From contig NZ_JBNNUK010000013.1 in the NCBI RefSeq assembly GCF_050279675.1, positions 1-64,000 on the forward strand: DNA of 64,000 bases. Direction: 5' to 3'. The notes beneath the pieces were generated by a model, which was given only the letters and a program-made list of their open reading frames with translations, was not told the origin of the DNA and made no database searches. This document shows positions 26,826 through 34,216 of the stretch, one piece after another. Within the stretch, counting starts at the first letter, position 1, and every line of letters starts with the position of its first letter. Origin of the DNA: Viridibacillus sp050279675 (GTDB lineage: Bacteria; Bacillota; Bacilli; Bacillales_A; Planococcaceae). The position numbers and the translations under genes are program-made.

Positions 26826-26868
26826 AAAAAGGCTTTTGTCTCCATACGAATGGGACAAAAGCTTTTTA
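26825..26868. terminator. Terminator between mrpG and GPNF-repeat gene
   Basis: AAAAAGGCTTTTGTC pairs with GACAAAAGCTTTTT around a short loop. It serves mrpG on the plus strand and probably the opposing repeat-protein gene. Confidence 0.88.
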
Positions 26869-26870
26869 TT

Positions 26871-27128
26871 TTACCAGTAAGGTCTACCACATGGAGGTCC
26901 AAAGGGTGGTCCGCATTGTGGTCCATAATTCGGCCCAAAGCTCGGTCCAAAACTCGGTCCAAAGTTCGGTCCAAAGTTCGGTCCAAAGTTAGGCCCAAAG
27001 TTAGGTCCGTAGTTTGGTCCATAAAACTGATTATAAGGTTGACGTGGTCTAATGGATGATCCGACTAAGCCTCCAAGAAAGCCTCCCAAAAACGGTCCGC
27101 CGAAAAATCCGCCGCGAAATGGAAACAT
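26871..27128 (-). CDS. Small Gly/Pro/Phe-rich tetrapeptide-repeat protein
   Basis: 85-residue protein I cannot assign to a named family. Residues 1-27 are Gly/Phe rich (FRGGFFGGPFLGGFLGGLVG). Residues ~37-80 are 11 tetrapeptides of form GP-x-x (GPNY, GPNF x4, GPSF x2, GPNY, GPQC, GPPF, GPPC). Two Cys lie in the last repeats and it ends in RPYW. ATG 27128 has a very strong AGGAGGAGG 4 bp upstream, which supports a real gene. Such low-complexity proteins in spore formers are often coat or exosporium components, which is inference only. Codon use reflects the 12-bp repeat. Confidence 0.72.
   Translation of the reverse strand: MFPFRGGFFGGPFLGGFLGGLVGSSIRPRQPYNQFYGPNYGPNFGPNFGPNFGPNFGPSFGPSFGPNYGPQCGPPFGPPCGRPYW
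26886..27020. repeat. 12-bp tandem repeat coding for GPNF units
   Basis: Eleven head-to-tail degenerate copies of a 12-bp unit (GGTCCAAAGTTC as read on the plus strand), each coding for one Gly-Pro-x-x tetrapeptide on the minus strand. The central copies are identical, suggesting recent expansion by slippage. Confidence 0.85.
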
Positions 27129-27195
27129 AAGCCTCCTCCTTTCTGCTCTATACTATGTGTCTTAGTAAAGTACAGCTAGGTCTTGGCCCATTTCA

Positions 27196-28704
27196 CTACT
27201 TATCTTCCTCTGCTAAACGCTCGACAAATGTTGCAATGGTACGAACCATTACACCAGTACCACCTTTAGGACCTAAATCATGTGCACTGTGAGCATCTGA
27301 TGTTCCAGCTATGTCTAGATGAATCCAAGGTATATCACCAACAAACTCGCCTACAAAGCCACCACCGAAAATCATATGCCCGTCAGAACCTGGAGAGTTA
27401 TTTAAATCTGCTACATCACTTTTTCGAATTCGTTTCTTATCGTTTTCTGTTAAAGGTAATTGCCATACGAATTCTCCTGCTTCTACAGAAGCTTCACGGA
27501 ATGTCTCAAACAATGTCTCATCATTAGTTAAAACACCTGTTTTATCGTAACCAAGAGCTGTAATGACGCCGCCTGTTAATGTTGCCACATCAATGATATA
27601 GTTTGCACCTTGTTGTTTTGCATAAGTTACTGCATCTGCTAATACGAGACGACCTTCCGCATCAGTATTTAAAATCTCTACAGTTTTTCCACTAAATGTT
27701 GTAATAACATCATCTGGTTTAAAAGCTTCACCTGAGATCATATTGTCTGTTGAACCAATAACAGCGATGACATTTTTGTTTGGACGTAATTCACCAATTA
27801 TTCTCATTGCGCCAAGTACAGCAGCTGCTCCACCCATATCGCCTTTCATACCAACTATTCCTGTTTTAGTTTTAATAGAATAGCCACCTGTATCAAATGT
27901 AACACCTTTACCAACTAGACCAATGACATCTTCCCATTTATCAGTTGCTTGGTATTTAATCGTAATAACACGCGGTTCTTCAACTGAGCCTTTATTGACT
28001 GCTAAAATAGCACCCATTCCTAGCTCTTCTATTTGAGCTTTATTTAAAATTTCATATTCGAAATCATATTGTTTAGCAAGTTCTTCCGCATAATCTGCTA
28101 ATTTTGTAGCCGTTAATATATTACCTGGTAAATTCACTAAAGTACGTGCTTCATTTACAGCTTCAGCATATACTTGCCCTACTTCAAAACCAGCCACTAT
28201 TTCTTGCATATCTGTTGTCGTTATGAAGCTGACTTCTTCTATTTTCACTTCGATTGCATTAGATGTCGTTTTATAATTTTGTACGTTATAATAACCTAAA
28301 CCCGCACCTTCAGCTGCAATAATGGCTACTTCTGTCGAGTCAATGTCAGCGGTTACAAATGAATCTACCCATAATGCAACTGTTTTAGAATTTAGTTTAT
28401 GTAGTTCCTTTCCAACTAAGCCGAATGATTCACGCAATTCATCTGTGCTTAGCGTTTTACGGTCTCCCAGTCCAACAAATAGTATGCGCTTCACTTGAGT
28501 TGATGGTATAAAGCTTGGGATTTTCGTTAATTTTTTTAGACCTGTAGCAATGTCTCCCTCTTTAATCCATTCTGTAATAGGATTGCCAAAGACTTCTACG
28601 AAATCTAACCATCCTACTAACTGCTCTTGATTTTTAGATACACCGACAATCAATATTTCTGCTTGTGCCGATTGAAATGTTTGACCTTCTTTATTGATGT
28701 TCAT
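27196..28704 (-). CDS. pepA: Leucyl aminopeptidase (M17)
   Basis: 502-residue cytosolic leucine aminopeptidase. The N-terminal macro-like domain (~1-170) is followed by the catalytic domain. Metal and catalytic residues are visible in VGKGVTFDTGGYSIKTKTGIVGMKGDMGGAA (Lys and Asp) and LNTDAEGRLVLADAV (Asp, Glu, Arg). Length is normal. ATG 28704 follows TGGAGGA by 6 bp. Corresponds in position to B. subtilis yuiE, next to yuiD as here. It removes N-terminal residues in peptide turnover. Confidence 0.95.
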   Translation of the reverse strand: MNINKEGQTFQSAQAEILIVGVSKNQEQLVGWLDFVEVFGNPITEWIKEGDIATGLKKLTKIPSFIPSTQVKRILFVGLGDRKTLSTDELRESFGLVGKELHKLNSKTVALWVDSFVTADIDSTEVAIIAAEGAGLGYYNVQNYKTTSNAIEVKIEEVSFITTTDMQEIVAGFEVGQVYAEAVNEARTLVNLPGNILTATKLADYAEELAKQYDFEYEILNKAQIEELGMGAILAVNKGSVEEPRVITIKYQATDKWEDVIGLVGKGVTFDTGGYSIKTKTGIVGMKGDMGGAAAVLGAMRIIGELRPNKNVIAVIGSTDNMISGEAFKPDDVITTFSGKTVEILNTDAEGRLVLADAVTYAKQQGANYIIDVATLTGGVITALGYDKTGVLTNDETLFETFREASVEAGEFVWQLPLTENDKKRIRKSDVADLNNSPGSDGHMIFGGGFVGEFVGDIPWIHLDIAGTSDAHSAHDLGPKGGTGVMVRTIATFVERLAEEDK

Positions 28705-28859
28705 CTGAATCCTCCATTCCTATATGATCAATTCTATTATATCAAAAATATTACATTAAACGAAATGTTCGGATTCCGAATTTCTTTAGAGTTTTTTCAA
28801 TGTTCTGTCCTATGTTATAGTATTACTAACTTATTTTCGGCTAGAAAGGTGCTGATTTA

Positions 28860-29333
28860 GTGGAGCTGCTTCACAATATTCCCCTGCTCTCCTCAATTTT
28901 TGCAATTATCTTTGCACAATTTGTTAAAATCCCTATTCATTTCATTGCAACTAAGAAGATTGATTGGTCACTTTTCACGTCTACTGGTGGCATGCCAAGC
29001 TCACATTCTGCGGCTGTATCAGCCCTTACAACAGCTATTGGCTTTGAAAGTGGTTTGGATTCACCTTTGTTTGCTGCTTCCACGGTATTTGCTATTATCG
29101 TTATGTTTGATGCAACGGGTATACGTTATCAAGCAGGACAACAAGCAATCATTATAAATCAACTACGCAAAGATTTCCAAGTTTTTGTTAATGAAGCAAA
29201 AGGCTGGAATAATAAAAAAGAAGAAGAAAAAATGCAAGAACTAAAAACACTTTTAGGGCATAGACCAAGCGAAGTATTCTTTGGAAGTTTAACTGGTATA
29301 CTCATTTCAGTTATCGTCTATACAATCTTTTAA
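28860..29333 (+). CDS. yuiD: DUF212 / acid phosphatase-vanadium haloperoxidase-related (YuiD)
   Basis: 157-residue membrane protein of the YuiD/DUF212 family. The conserved GGMPSSHSAAVSALTTAIG and FDATGIRYQAGQQAIIINQL recall PAP2 phosphatase motifs, but the full PAP2 motif set is not present. About three hydrophobic segments. Start is GTG 28860 with AAAGGTG about 10 bp upstream. It diverges from pepA. Biochemical activity unproven. Confidence 0.87.
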   Translation: MELLHNIPLLSSIFAIIFAQFVKIPIHFIATKKIDWSLFTSTGGMPSSHSAAVSALTTAIGFESGLDSPLFAASTVFAIIVMFDATGIRYQAGQQAIIINQLRKDFQVFVNEAKGWNNKKEEEKMQELKTLLGHRPSEVFFGSLTGILISVIVYTIF

Positions 29334-29339
29334 AATGTA

Positions 29340-29381
29340 AAAAAGCAGTGTCCGATTTAAAATCGTGACACTGCTTTTTTT
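29340..29381. terminator. Terminator yuiD / yuiB
   Basis: AAAAAGCAGTGTC pairs with GACACTGCTTTTT, with an inner CGATTTAAAATCG hairpin, in a convergent gap. Confidence 0.88.
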
Positions 29382-29400
29382 TGCCGATCGATCGTTCAAG

Positions 29401-29730
29401 TTAGAACATACGATAGCCATTTCTTCGTAGTGCTTTCATTACTAAGCCTGCAATAATAGCGCCTGCAAGCCCACTTGCTAGAATAAGAATATCAACTATT
29501 TGTAATGATACTAGTTTATCCCCTAATGCCGGGAATGCAGTTCCTGGCTTAAAGAAATAATCGAAAAAACCCACTTCATCAACAATGAAGATGACAACTA
29601 TCGGGTAGACAATCGCCATGAACCAAGTAGCACGGAGTAACATATTGATTAAGAACCCGATACCAAAGAACATAACGAGGAATAATATCATTGATAATAC
29701 CAATTGTACAATTGAAAATGAACCAGCCAT
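29401..29730 (-). CDS. yuiB: YuiB-like membrane protein
   Basis: 109-residue protein with three hydrophobic helices (IVQLVLSMILFLVMFFGIGFL, ATWFMAIVYPIVVIFIVD, ILILASGLAGAIIAGLVM) and a basic C-terminus. It resembles B. subtilis YuiB, also beside yuiD. ATG 29730 is chosen because GGAGGT lies 9 bp upstream; a longer frame from 29769 lacks a site. Function unknown. Confidence 0.82.
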   Translation of the reverse strand: MAGSFSIVQLVLSMILFLVMFFGIGFLINMLLRATWFMAIVYPIVVIFIVDEVGFFDYFFKPGTAFPALGDKLVSLQIVDILILASGLAGAIIAGLVMKALRRNGYRMF

Positions 29731-29833
29731 ATATTCGAAACCTCCATTTTTCCTCTCATAAGTGTACATGATTGAAACAATGCTTTCAACGACTAGTAAT
29801 TTATTTCAAAGCTTTGTCATAATTCAAATATTA

Positions 29834-30331
29834 CTAGAAAAACAATTTATATGAGGTATAACCAAATATATTATCTGGCTCTAAATTATCTAAAGCACTT
29901 TTTCGAGCACTTATTTCTGTTTTTAATAACTCTAGTATCATTATCGACGTACGCTCGTCCTCTTTTAAAGCTAATGGAGACATCCAACGTGCTTCATATA
30001 ATTCATCTAATTGTGCAACAACTGGCTGTAAAGGATCGTTCGCTATTAAATGAAAAACGGCCATATTATCACTTATATCATTTTTTAGTACGCCTGTCCG
30101 CAAACCAATTAAACCTAGAGTGGTAGCATCAATCCCAGTTTCTTCTTTTATTTCTCTAATTACAGCTTGATCTGCAGTTTCAGCTGGCTGTACAAACCCC
30201 GCAGGTAATGACCATTTACCATCAAGACCACCATAGCGCTTCATCACTACAAGCCATTCACCATTATTATTCTCTACTAAACCTGATACACCTAACCAAA
30301 CTTTCAAACGGTCTTGTTTATTCAATGACAT
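29834..30331 (-). CDS. Nudix hydrolase
   Basis: 165-residue Nudix protein. The Nudix box G-x5-E-x7-REUxEExGU is complete: GFVQPAETADQAVIREIKEETGI, starting near residue 41. It hydrolyses a nucleoside diphosphate linked to another moiety, substrate not predictable. ATG 30331 is only 2 bp after GGGAGG; the TTG two codons later would be 8 bp away and may be used. The gene starts directly after the terminator hairpin of the upstream NDH-2 gene, with no room for an ordinary promoter. Confidence 0.87.
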   Translation of the reverse strand: MSLNKQDRLKVWLGVSGLVENNNGEWLVVMKRYGGLDGKWSLPAGFVQPAETADQAVIREIKEETGIDATTLGLIGLRTGVLKNDISDNMAVFHLIANDPLQPVVAQLDELYEARWMSPLALKEDERTSIMILELLKTEISARKSALDNLEPDNIFGYTSYKLFF

Positions 30332-30340
30332 TACCTCCCA

Positions 30341-30379
30341 ATAAAAAACTCCCTACAGTTATAATAACTGAAGGGAGTG
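30341..30379 (-). terminator. Terminator after NDH-2 gene, just before Nudix gene
   Basis: ACTCCCTTCAGTT pairs with AACTGTAGGGAGT on the minus strand, followed by TTTTTTATT. The Nudix ribosome binding site follows at once. Confidence 0.82.
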
Positions 30380-30391
30380 TGTAAGGTACAA

Positions 30392-31609
30392 TTATAGTAC
30401 GTTGAATTTACCTTTTTTAAGAACTAAGCCAGCGCCACCAACCATGTAAAGTGCACGGTTATCGATTACTTTTTTCATGAATGAAGCCGGTTTACCAGTG
30501 ATTTCTTTACCGAATACTTCACCGATTGCGTCAGAATCACCAAGAGAACATACAGTACCTTTAAGTGCTGGTACGAATTCTTTCGTGTCTTTGCCTTCGA
30601 TTAGAGCAATCAGGTTTTCAGCAACTGTAATTGCTTGTTGCATAGCGATTTGAGCTGTTGTTGGGTAAGGACGACCAGCTTCTTCGTTCATTAAGAATGC
30701 ACAGTCACCAACGATGAATAATTCTGGGAATCCAGGAACACGTAAGTCTTTATCAACTGCAACGCGAGCACGTTTTGATGGAATATCTGATTCTTCAACA
30801 ATGCGTGAACCACGAACACCAGCAGCCCATACTACAGTACCAGCTTTGATGAATTCGAATTCTTCTTCACCTTTTTTAATTTTAACGCCTTCTGGAGTAG
30901 CTTGAACTACTGGAGTACCGATTGAGAATTCGATACCTTTTTTAGTTAGGTAACCTACAGCGTATTCTACTAATTCACGAGAGAACATAGGTAATACAGT
31001 TGGAGCTGCTTCTACACAGATAACGCGTACTTTCTCTTGAGGTGCATCGTATTCTTTGCAAAGCTCTGGAATACGGTTAGCTAATTCACCAAGGAATTCG
31101 ATACCTGTAAACCCTGCGCCACCAACAACGATTGTTAATAACGTATCATCTTTTTCAGCAGGAGCTTGTGATGCCCACTCAGCGAATTGAGAGTTAATAT
31201 GATCGCGAAGTTTACGAGCTTCGTTTACATCAGAAATACCGAATGCAAATTTATCTAAACCTTCGATACCGAAAGTTTCACCTTCGAAACCAAGACCTAC
31301 TACTAGGTAATCGTAAGACATTTCACCTGCATCAGTAATTACTTTTTTATTTGTAGCGTCAATAGATTCAACAGCTGCTTGAACAAAGTTAACTTTGTTA
31401 TTTAACACACTTTGAATGTCATAACGTACTTTCTCAGGAGATAGAGTTCCTGCTGAAGCTTCGTGTAACCAAGTTGACTCATAGTGGTATGAGTTTTTGT
31501 TCACAATTGTAATATCGGCTACGTTAGAACCAATTTTCTTTTGCAAGTTAACAGCTGTTGTTAAGCCACCATATCCTGCACCCAATATTAATATTTTCGG
31601 TCTATTCAC
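30392..31609 (-). CDS. yumB: Type II NADH dehydrogenase (YumB-like)
   Basis: 405-residue FAD-dependent NDH-2 family protein that passes electrons from NADH to menaquinone without proton pumping. First Rossmann motif ILGAGYGGLTTAVNL for FAD, second VVGGAGFTGIEFLGELANRI for NADH, and the FAD motif VPGFPELFIVGDCAFL. The C-terminal ~50 residues, including SFMKKVIDNRALYMVGGAGLVLKKG, form the membrane-associating part. GTG 31609 is preferred: AAAGGTGG lies about 11 bp upstream, while GTG 31624 overlaps it. A promoter and possible attenuator lie upstream. Close to B. subtilis YumB. Confidence 0.92.
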   Translation of the reverse strand: MNRPKILILGAGYGGLTTAVNLQKKIGSNVADITIVNKNSYHYESTWLHEASAGTLSPEKVRYDIQSVLNNKVNFVQAAVESIDATNKKVITDAGEMSYDYLVVGLGFEGETFGIEGLDKFAFGISDVNEARKLRDHINSQFAEWASQAPAEKDDTLLTIVVGGAGFTGIEFLGELANRIPELCKEYDAPQEKVRVICVEAAPTVLPMFSRELVEYAVGYLTKKGIEFSIGTPVVQATPEGVKIKKGEEEFEFIKAGTVVWAAGVRGSRIVEESDIPSKRARVAVDKDLRVPGFPELFIVGDCAFLMNEEAGRPYPTTAQIAMQQAITVAENLIALIEGKDTKEFVPALKGTVCSLGDSDAIGEVFGKEITGKPASFMKKVIDNRALYMVGGAGLVLKKGKFNVL

Positions 31610-31651
31610 TAGAATCGAAACCACCTTTAAATTTTATATTCTCTGACCAAT

Positions 31652-31676
31652 AAAAAAGAAGTATTTTACATACTTC
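31652..31676 (-). promoter_or_regulatory. Leader terminator/attenuator candidate before NDH-2 gene
   Basis: On the minus strand GAAGTAT-GTAAA-ATACTTC is followed by TTTTTT, inside the ~100-nt leader of yumB. An upstream GTATTTT (31708-31714) is complementary to AAAATAC in the stem and could act as an anti-terminator arm. No known riboswitch core is seen. Confidence 0.45.
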
Positions 31677-31723
31677 ATCTCCACCATCAGTGTGTCTATT
31701 TTTCGACAAAATACCTACATACT

Positions 31724-31752
31724 ATATTAGACCTTTTGTTATCTGATTTCAA
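31724..31752 (-). promoter_or_regulatory. Sigma-A promoter of NDH-2 gene
   Basis: TTGAAA, 17-bp spacer, TAATAT on the minus strand, about 115 bp before the start codon. The ~180 bp upstream (31753-31926) are A+T rich with nothing else recognised. Confidence 0.6.
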
Positions 31753-31926
31753 TAGAGTATTCTTGAAAAAACGAGCGAATAAAGTTACTATTTCAGGGTT
31801 GTTTTTTTATTTTTTATTCCTTTTAATATTATTTATTAATTTTTGTCAATTTATCATACGCAACTAGTTTGATGCTAACTAATAGTTTATTTATTCCCTT
31901 AAAAAAATAAAGTATCCACGAATAAA

Positions 31927-31966
31927 TAAAAACCTCCTCATTTTTTTGAAATGAGAAGGTTTTTTT
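31927..31966 (-). terminator. Terminator after A-type Fe-S carrier gene
   Basis: AACCTTCTCATTT pairs with AAATGAGGAGGTT on the minus strand (one mismatch), followed by TTTTTATTTATT. An A/T-run on the other side makes it possibly bidirectional. Confidence 0.8.
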
Positions 31967-31980
31967 ATATAGTTTTTTAA

Positions 31981-32343
31981 TTAACAGCTTTCAGGAGTAC
32001 CTTCTGTTTTGGCTGTTCTAAACGAAGTCCCACAACCACATGAAGCGATAGCATTTGGATTATCAATTGTAAATCCGCCACCCATTAGTGATTCTTTATA
32101 ATCGATTTTAGTTCCTTTTAAGATTGGTGTATCTTCACTGGAAACAAGAATTTGTAAACCATGTACTTCTTGTATTAAATCGTTTTCTGCTTTTTCATTT
32201 TCAAACCCCATACCGTATGACAGACCACTACAGCCGCCACCTTTTACAGCAATGCGTAAAAAAGAGCCTTCTTCTTCATTGTGCTGCATCATTTCTTTTA
32301 CATGGATAGCAGCAGCTTCAGTAATTTCAATTACTTGCGTCAT
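31981..32343 (-). CDS. A-type Fe-S cluster carrier (IscA/HesB family)
   Basis: 120-residue HesB/IscA-family protein, like B. subtilis YutM. The three cluster-ligand cysteines are present in GGGCSGLSYGMGF and ASCGCGTSF. It likely hands Fe-S clusters made by SUF (44-50 kb) to apoproteins. ATG 32343 follows AAGGTGA by 5 bp; a GTG nine bases earlier overlaps that site. It faces a divergent DUF2225 gene. Confidence 0.92.
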   Translation of the reverse strand: MTQVIEITEAAAIHVKEMMQHNEEEGSFLRIAVKGGGCSGLSYGMGFENEKAENDLIQEVHGLQILVSSEDTPILKGTKIDYKESLMGGGFTIDNPNAIASCGCGTSFRTAKTEGTPESC

Positions 32344-32487
32344 CTGTGTCACCTTCTTTCATATTTCTATCATATCAATAATTTATGTTGGAGTAAAACA
32401 TCTCATACTCGAAAAATCGACACATCTAAAGACTTTTTATCTGGTATAATCGATCTATATATATTCATAGGAAACGAGGACTACATT

Positions 32488-33186
32488 ATGGAAATTTCAC
32501 CTTATTACGAGAAACAAATAGACTGCATTCATTGTAAAAAAAAATTTAATACAATTAAAGTGCGCTCAAAATTTATTAAGGTCAGTGATAATGAAAGTGA
32601 TTTTCATCCGTTATACGAAAATGATGTTAACCCTCTATTATATAATGCATTTGTATGTGAGCACTGTGGGTTTTCTTTCACAGAAGACTTTACAAAGTAT
32701 TTTGGACCAGGCATATCAGAAGAGATTGATAAAAAAATCAGCTTGCATTGGGAAAAACATTCATTTAAAAAAGAACGAACAATAGAAGATGCACTTCAAG
32801 TATATAAATTAGCACTTGTTTGTGGAAATATAAAAAAAGAAAAACATATTACATTAGCGGGACTTGCATTAAGAACAGCTTGGCTATACCGTACGCTAGA
32901 AAACAAAGAGCAAGAAAACCGATTTATGCTTATTGCACGTAATCAATATATAGATGCATTCTCCAATGGCGATCATAACGGTACTTCCATGTCGGAAGTT
33001 CGTGTTATCTACTTAATAGCCGAATTATCAAGAAGATTAGGAGAACGAGAAGAGGCCATTCGCTACTTCTCTCGTGTTATAGAAAAACAACGTACTTCAA
33101 ATGAAACGAAAATCATTGAAATGGCCAAGGAACAATGGCAAACAATGAGACATGAAAAGGAAATGGCTGAACGTACCGAAATTTAA
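32488..33186 (+). CDS. DUF2225 family protein
   Basis: 232-residue soluble protein of the DUF2225 family. Two CxxC pairs near the N-terminus (CIHCKKKFNT, FVCEHCGFSF) suggest a structural zinc site. The rest looks helical and TPR-like (ITLAGLALRTAWLYRTLENKEQE, EAIRYFSRVIE). ATG 32488 follows GAAACGAGGA by 8 bp. The open frame extends ~200 bp upstream but has no ribosome binding site there and overlaps the divergent promoter region. Function unknown. Confidence 0.87.
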   Translation: MEISPYYEKQIDCIHCKKKFNTIKVRSKFIKVSDNESDFHPLYENDVNPLLYNAFVCEHCGFSFTEDFTKYFGPGISEEIDKKISLHWEKHSFKKERTIEDALQVYKLALVCGNIKKEKHITLAGLALRTAWLYRTLENKEQENRFMLIARNQYIDAFSNGDHNGTSMSEVRVIYLIAELSRRLGEREEAIRYFSRVIEKQRTSNETKIIEMAKEQWQTMRHEKEMAERTEI

Positions 33187-33218
33187 TGCTACCTTTTGTT
33201 ATTTACACTTATTTATAA

Positions 33219-33252
33219 GAAAAAAAGAGCCTTTAAAAGGGGGCTCTTTTTT
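33219..33252. terminator. Bidirectional terminator DUF2225 / NifU-like
   Basis: AAAAAAGAGCC pairs with GGCTCTTTTTT around TTTAAAAGGG, between convergent genes. Confidence 0.88.
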
Positions 33253-33271
33253 AACTTTATACGGTTGTTGC

Positions 33272-33493
33272 TTAGAATACTTGTTCTACCTCAATAACAC
33301 CTGGTACTTCTTCTAATAACGCGCGTTCAATCCCTGCTTTTAAAGTGATTGTAGAACTTGGGCAGCTTCCGCATGCGCCTAGTAAACGTAATTTTACGAT
33401 ACCATCTTCTATATCAACTAATTCACAGTCTCCTCCATCACGAAGAAGGAATGGGCGTAATTTATCTAAAACTTCTTGTACTTGTTCTTGCAT
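33272..33493 (-). CDS. yutI: NifU-like Fe-S scaffold domain protein (YutI)
   Basis: 73-residue protein consisting only of the NifU C-terminal domain, with the cluster-binding CxxC in GACGSCPSSTITLK. It resembles B. subtilis YutI / Nfu and works as a late Fe-S carrier. ATG 33493 is 9 bp after AAAGGAGT; an upstream in-frame TTG is too close to the site. Confidence 0.92.
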   Translation of the reverse strand: MQEQVQEVLDKLRPFLLRDGGDCELVDIEDGIVKLRLLGACGSCPSSTITLKAGIERALLEEVPGVIEVEQVF

Positions 33494-33652
33494 ATTCAAT
33501 CGACTCCTTTCCTTATAATTATTATAATATCAGACGAACACAAAGGAAAGTAATTAAAATGCTCAAATAATGGTATAACAATATTTTAATTAATGTCCAC
33601 TCTCAAAATGCTATTCTACCCCTCACCTTTTAAAGTTGTATTATATATAATG

Positions 33653-33729
33653 TATTAAACTATTTATATCATCTAATCTATTGATTGATTTCAATGTTTT
33701 TATAATAGATGATCTTTAATAGTTTAATA
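33653..33729. repeat. Long nested inverted repeat, yutI-yuzD gap
   Basis: The 33494-33821 gap has no gene. It holds three nested perfect arms: TATTAAACTATT / AATAGTTTAATA (12 bp), ATCATCTA / TAGATGAT (8 bp) and ATTGA / TCAAT (5 bp), so the 77-nt stretch can fold into one long hairpin. No T-run follows, which argues against an ordinary terminator. Confidence 0.7.
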
Positions 33730-33765
33730 TTGTAAGTGACAATCTTACCGTTTATCTTTATATTT

Positions 33766-33781
33766 ATATGTAAGTACATAT
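33766..33781. promoter_or_regulatory. Operator-like palindrome before yuzD
   Basis: ATATGTA-AG-TACATAT has perfect 7-bp arms. It lies just upstream of a possible -10 (TATAGT, 33790-33795) for the yuzD-like gene. The binding factor is unknown. Confidence 0.35.
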
Positions 33782-33821
33782 GGGAAAATTATAGTATTGT
33801 AAACGAGAGGAGGAATTGTAA

Positions 33822-34154
33822 GTGACAGAACAGACAATTGCAATCGAAATATACGGGGCTAGTGTCATGTGTGCAAGCTGTGTTAATGCACCGTCTTCAA
33901 AGGATACTTATGAGTGGCTACAAGCTGCTATTGATCGTAAATATCCGGAACAACCTTATAAAATCACATATATTGATATAGAAAATCCAATTGAAGATGT
34001 ACGCCATAATCAATGGGCAGAACGAGTAAGAGATGATGAGTTTTTCTATCCATTAGTATTAATTAATAATGAAATTATTGGTGAGGGCTACATTCAGTTA
34101 AAGCCTGTATTTAAGGAGCTTGAGAAATTAGGCTTTGAACCGATCGATAAATAA
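33822..34154 (+). CDS. yuzD: YuzD/DUF1462 family thioredoxin-like protein
   Basis: 110-residue protein of the YuzD (DUF1462) family. IYGASVMCASCVNAPSSKDTYEWLQAAI carries a CxxC-type pair at the position of a thioredoxin active site. YPLVLINNEIIGEGYIQLKPV resembles the cis-Pro strand region. GTG 33822 follows GAGGAGGAA by 8 bp. A redox role is inferred from fold resemblance only. Confidence 0.85.
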   Translation: MTEQTIAIEIYGASVMCASCVNAPSSKDTYEWLQAAIDRKYPEQPYKITYIDIENPIEDVRHNQWAERVRDDEFFYPLVLINNEIIGEGYIQLKPVFKELEKLGFEPIDK

Positions 34155-34161
34155 ATATAAT

Positions 34162-34216
34162 AAAAAGCTGTCTCACTGTATAATGTTTTATCATTGTACG
34201 TGAGACAGCTTTTTTT
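34162..34216. terminator. Bidirectional terminator yuzD / yutJ
   Basis: AAAAAGCTGTCTCAC pairs with GTGAGACAGCTTTTT, with an inner ATTGTA-like stem, in a convergent gap. It reaches the yutJ stop codon. Confidence 0.88.

Noticed and set aside
26886..27020. CRISPR-like array
   Set aside because: The 12-bp units are head to tail with no spacers and lie in a coding frame.
26850..27059. Plus-strand frame rich in Arg/Lys/Ser/Val repeats
   Set aside because: It is the shadow of the 12-bp repeat; the minus-strand frame has the strong ribosome binding site and the regular GPNF periodicity.
32281..32487. N-terminal extension of the DUF2225 protein
   Set aside because: The frame is open but without ribosome binding site, and it overlaps the divergent Fe-S carrier gene; ATG 32488 has a good site.
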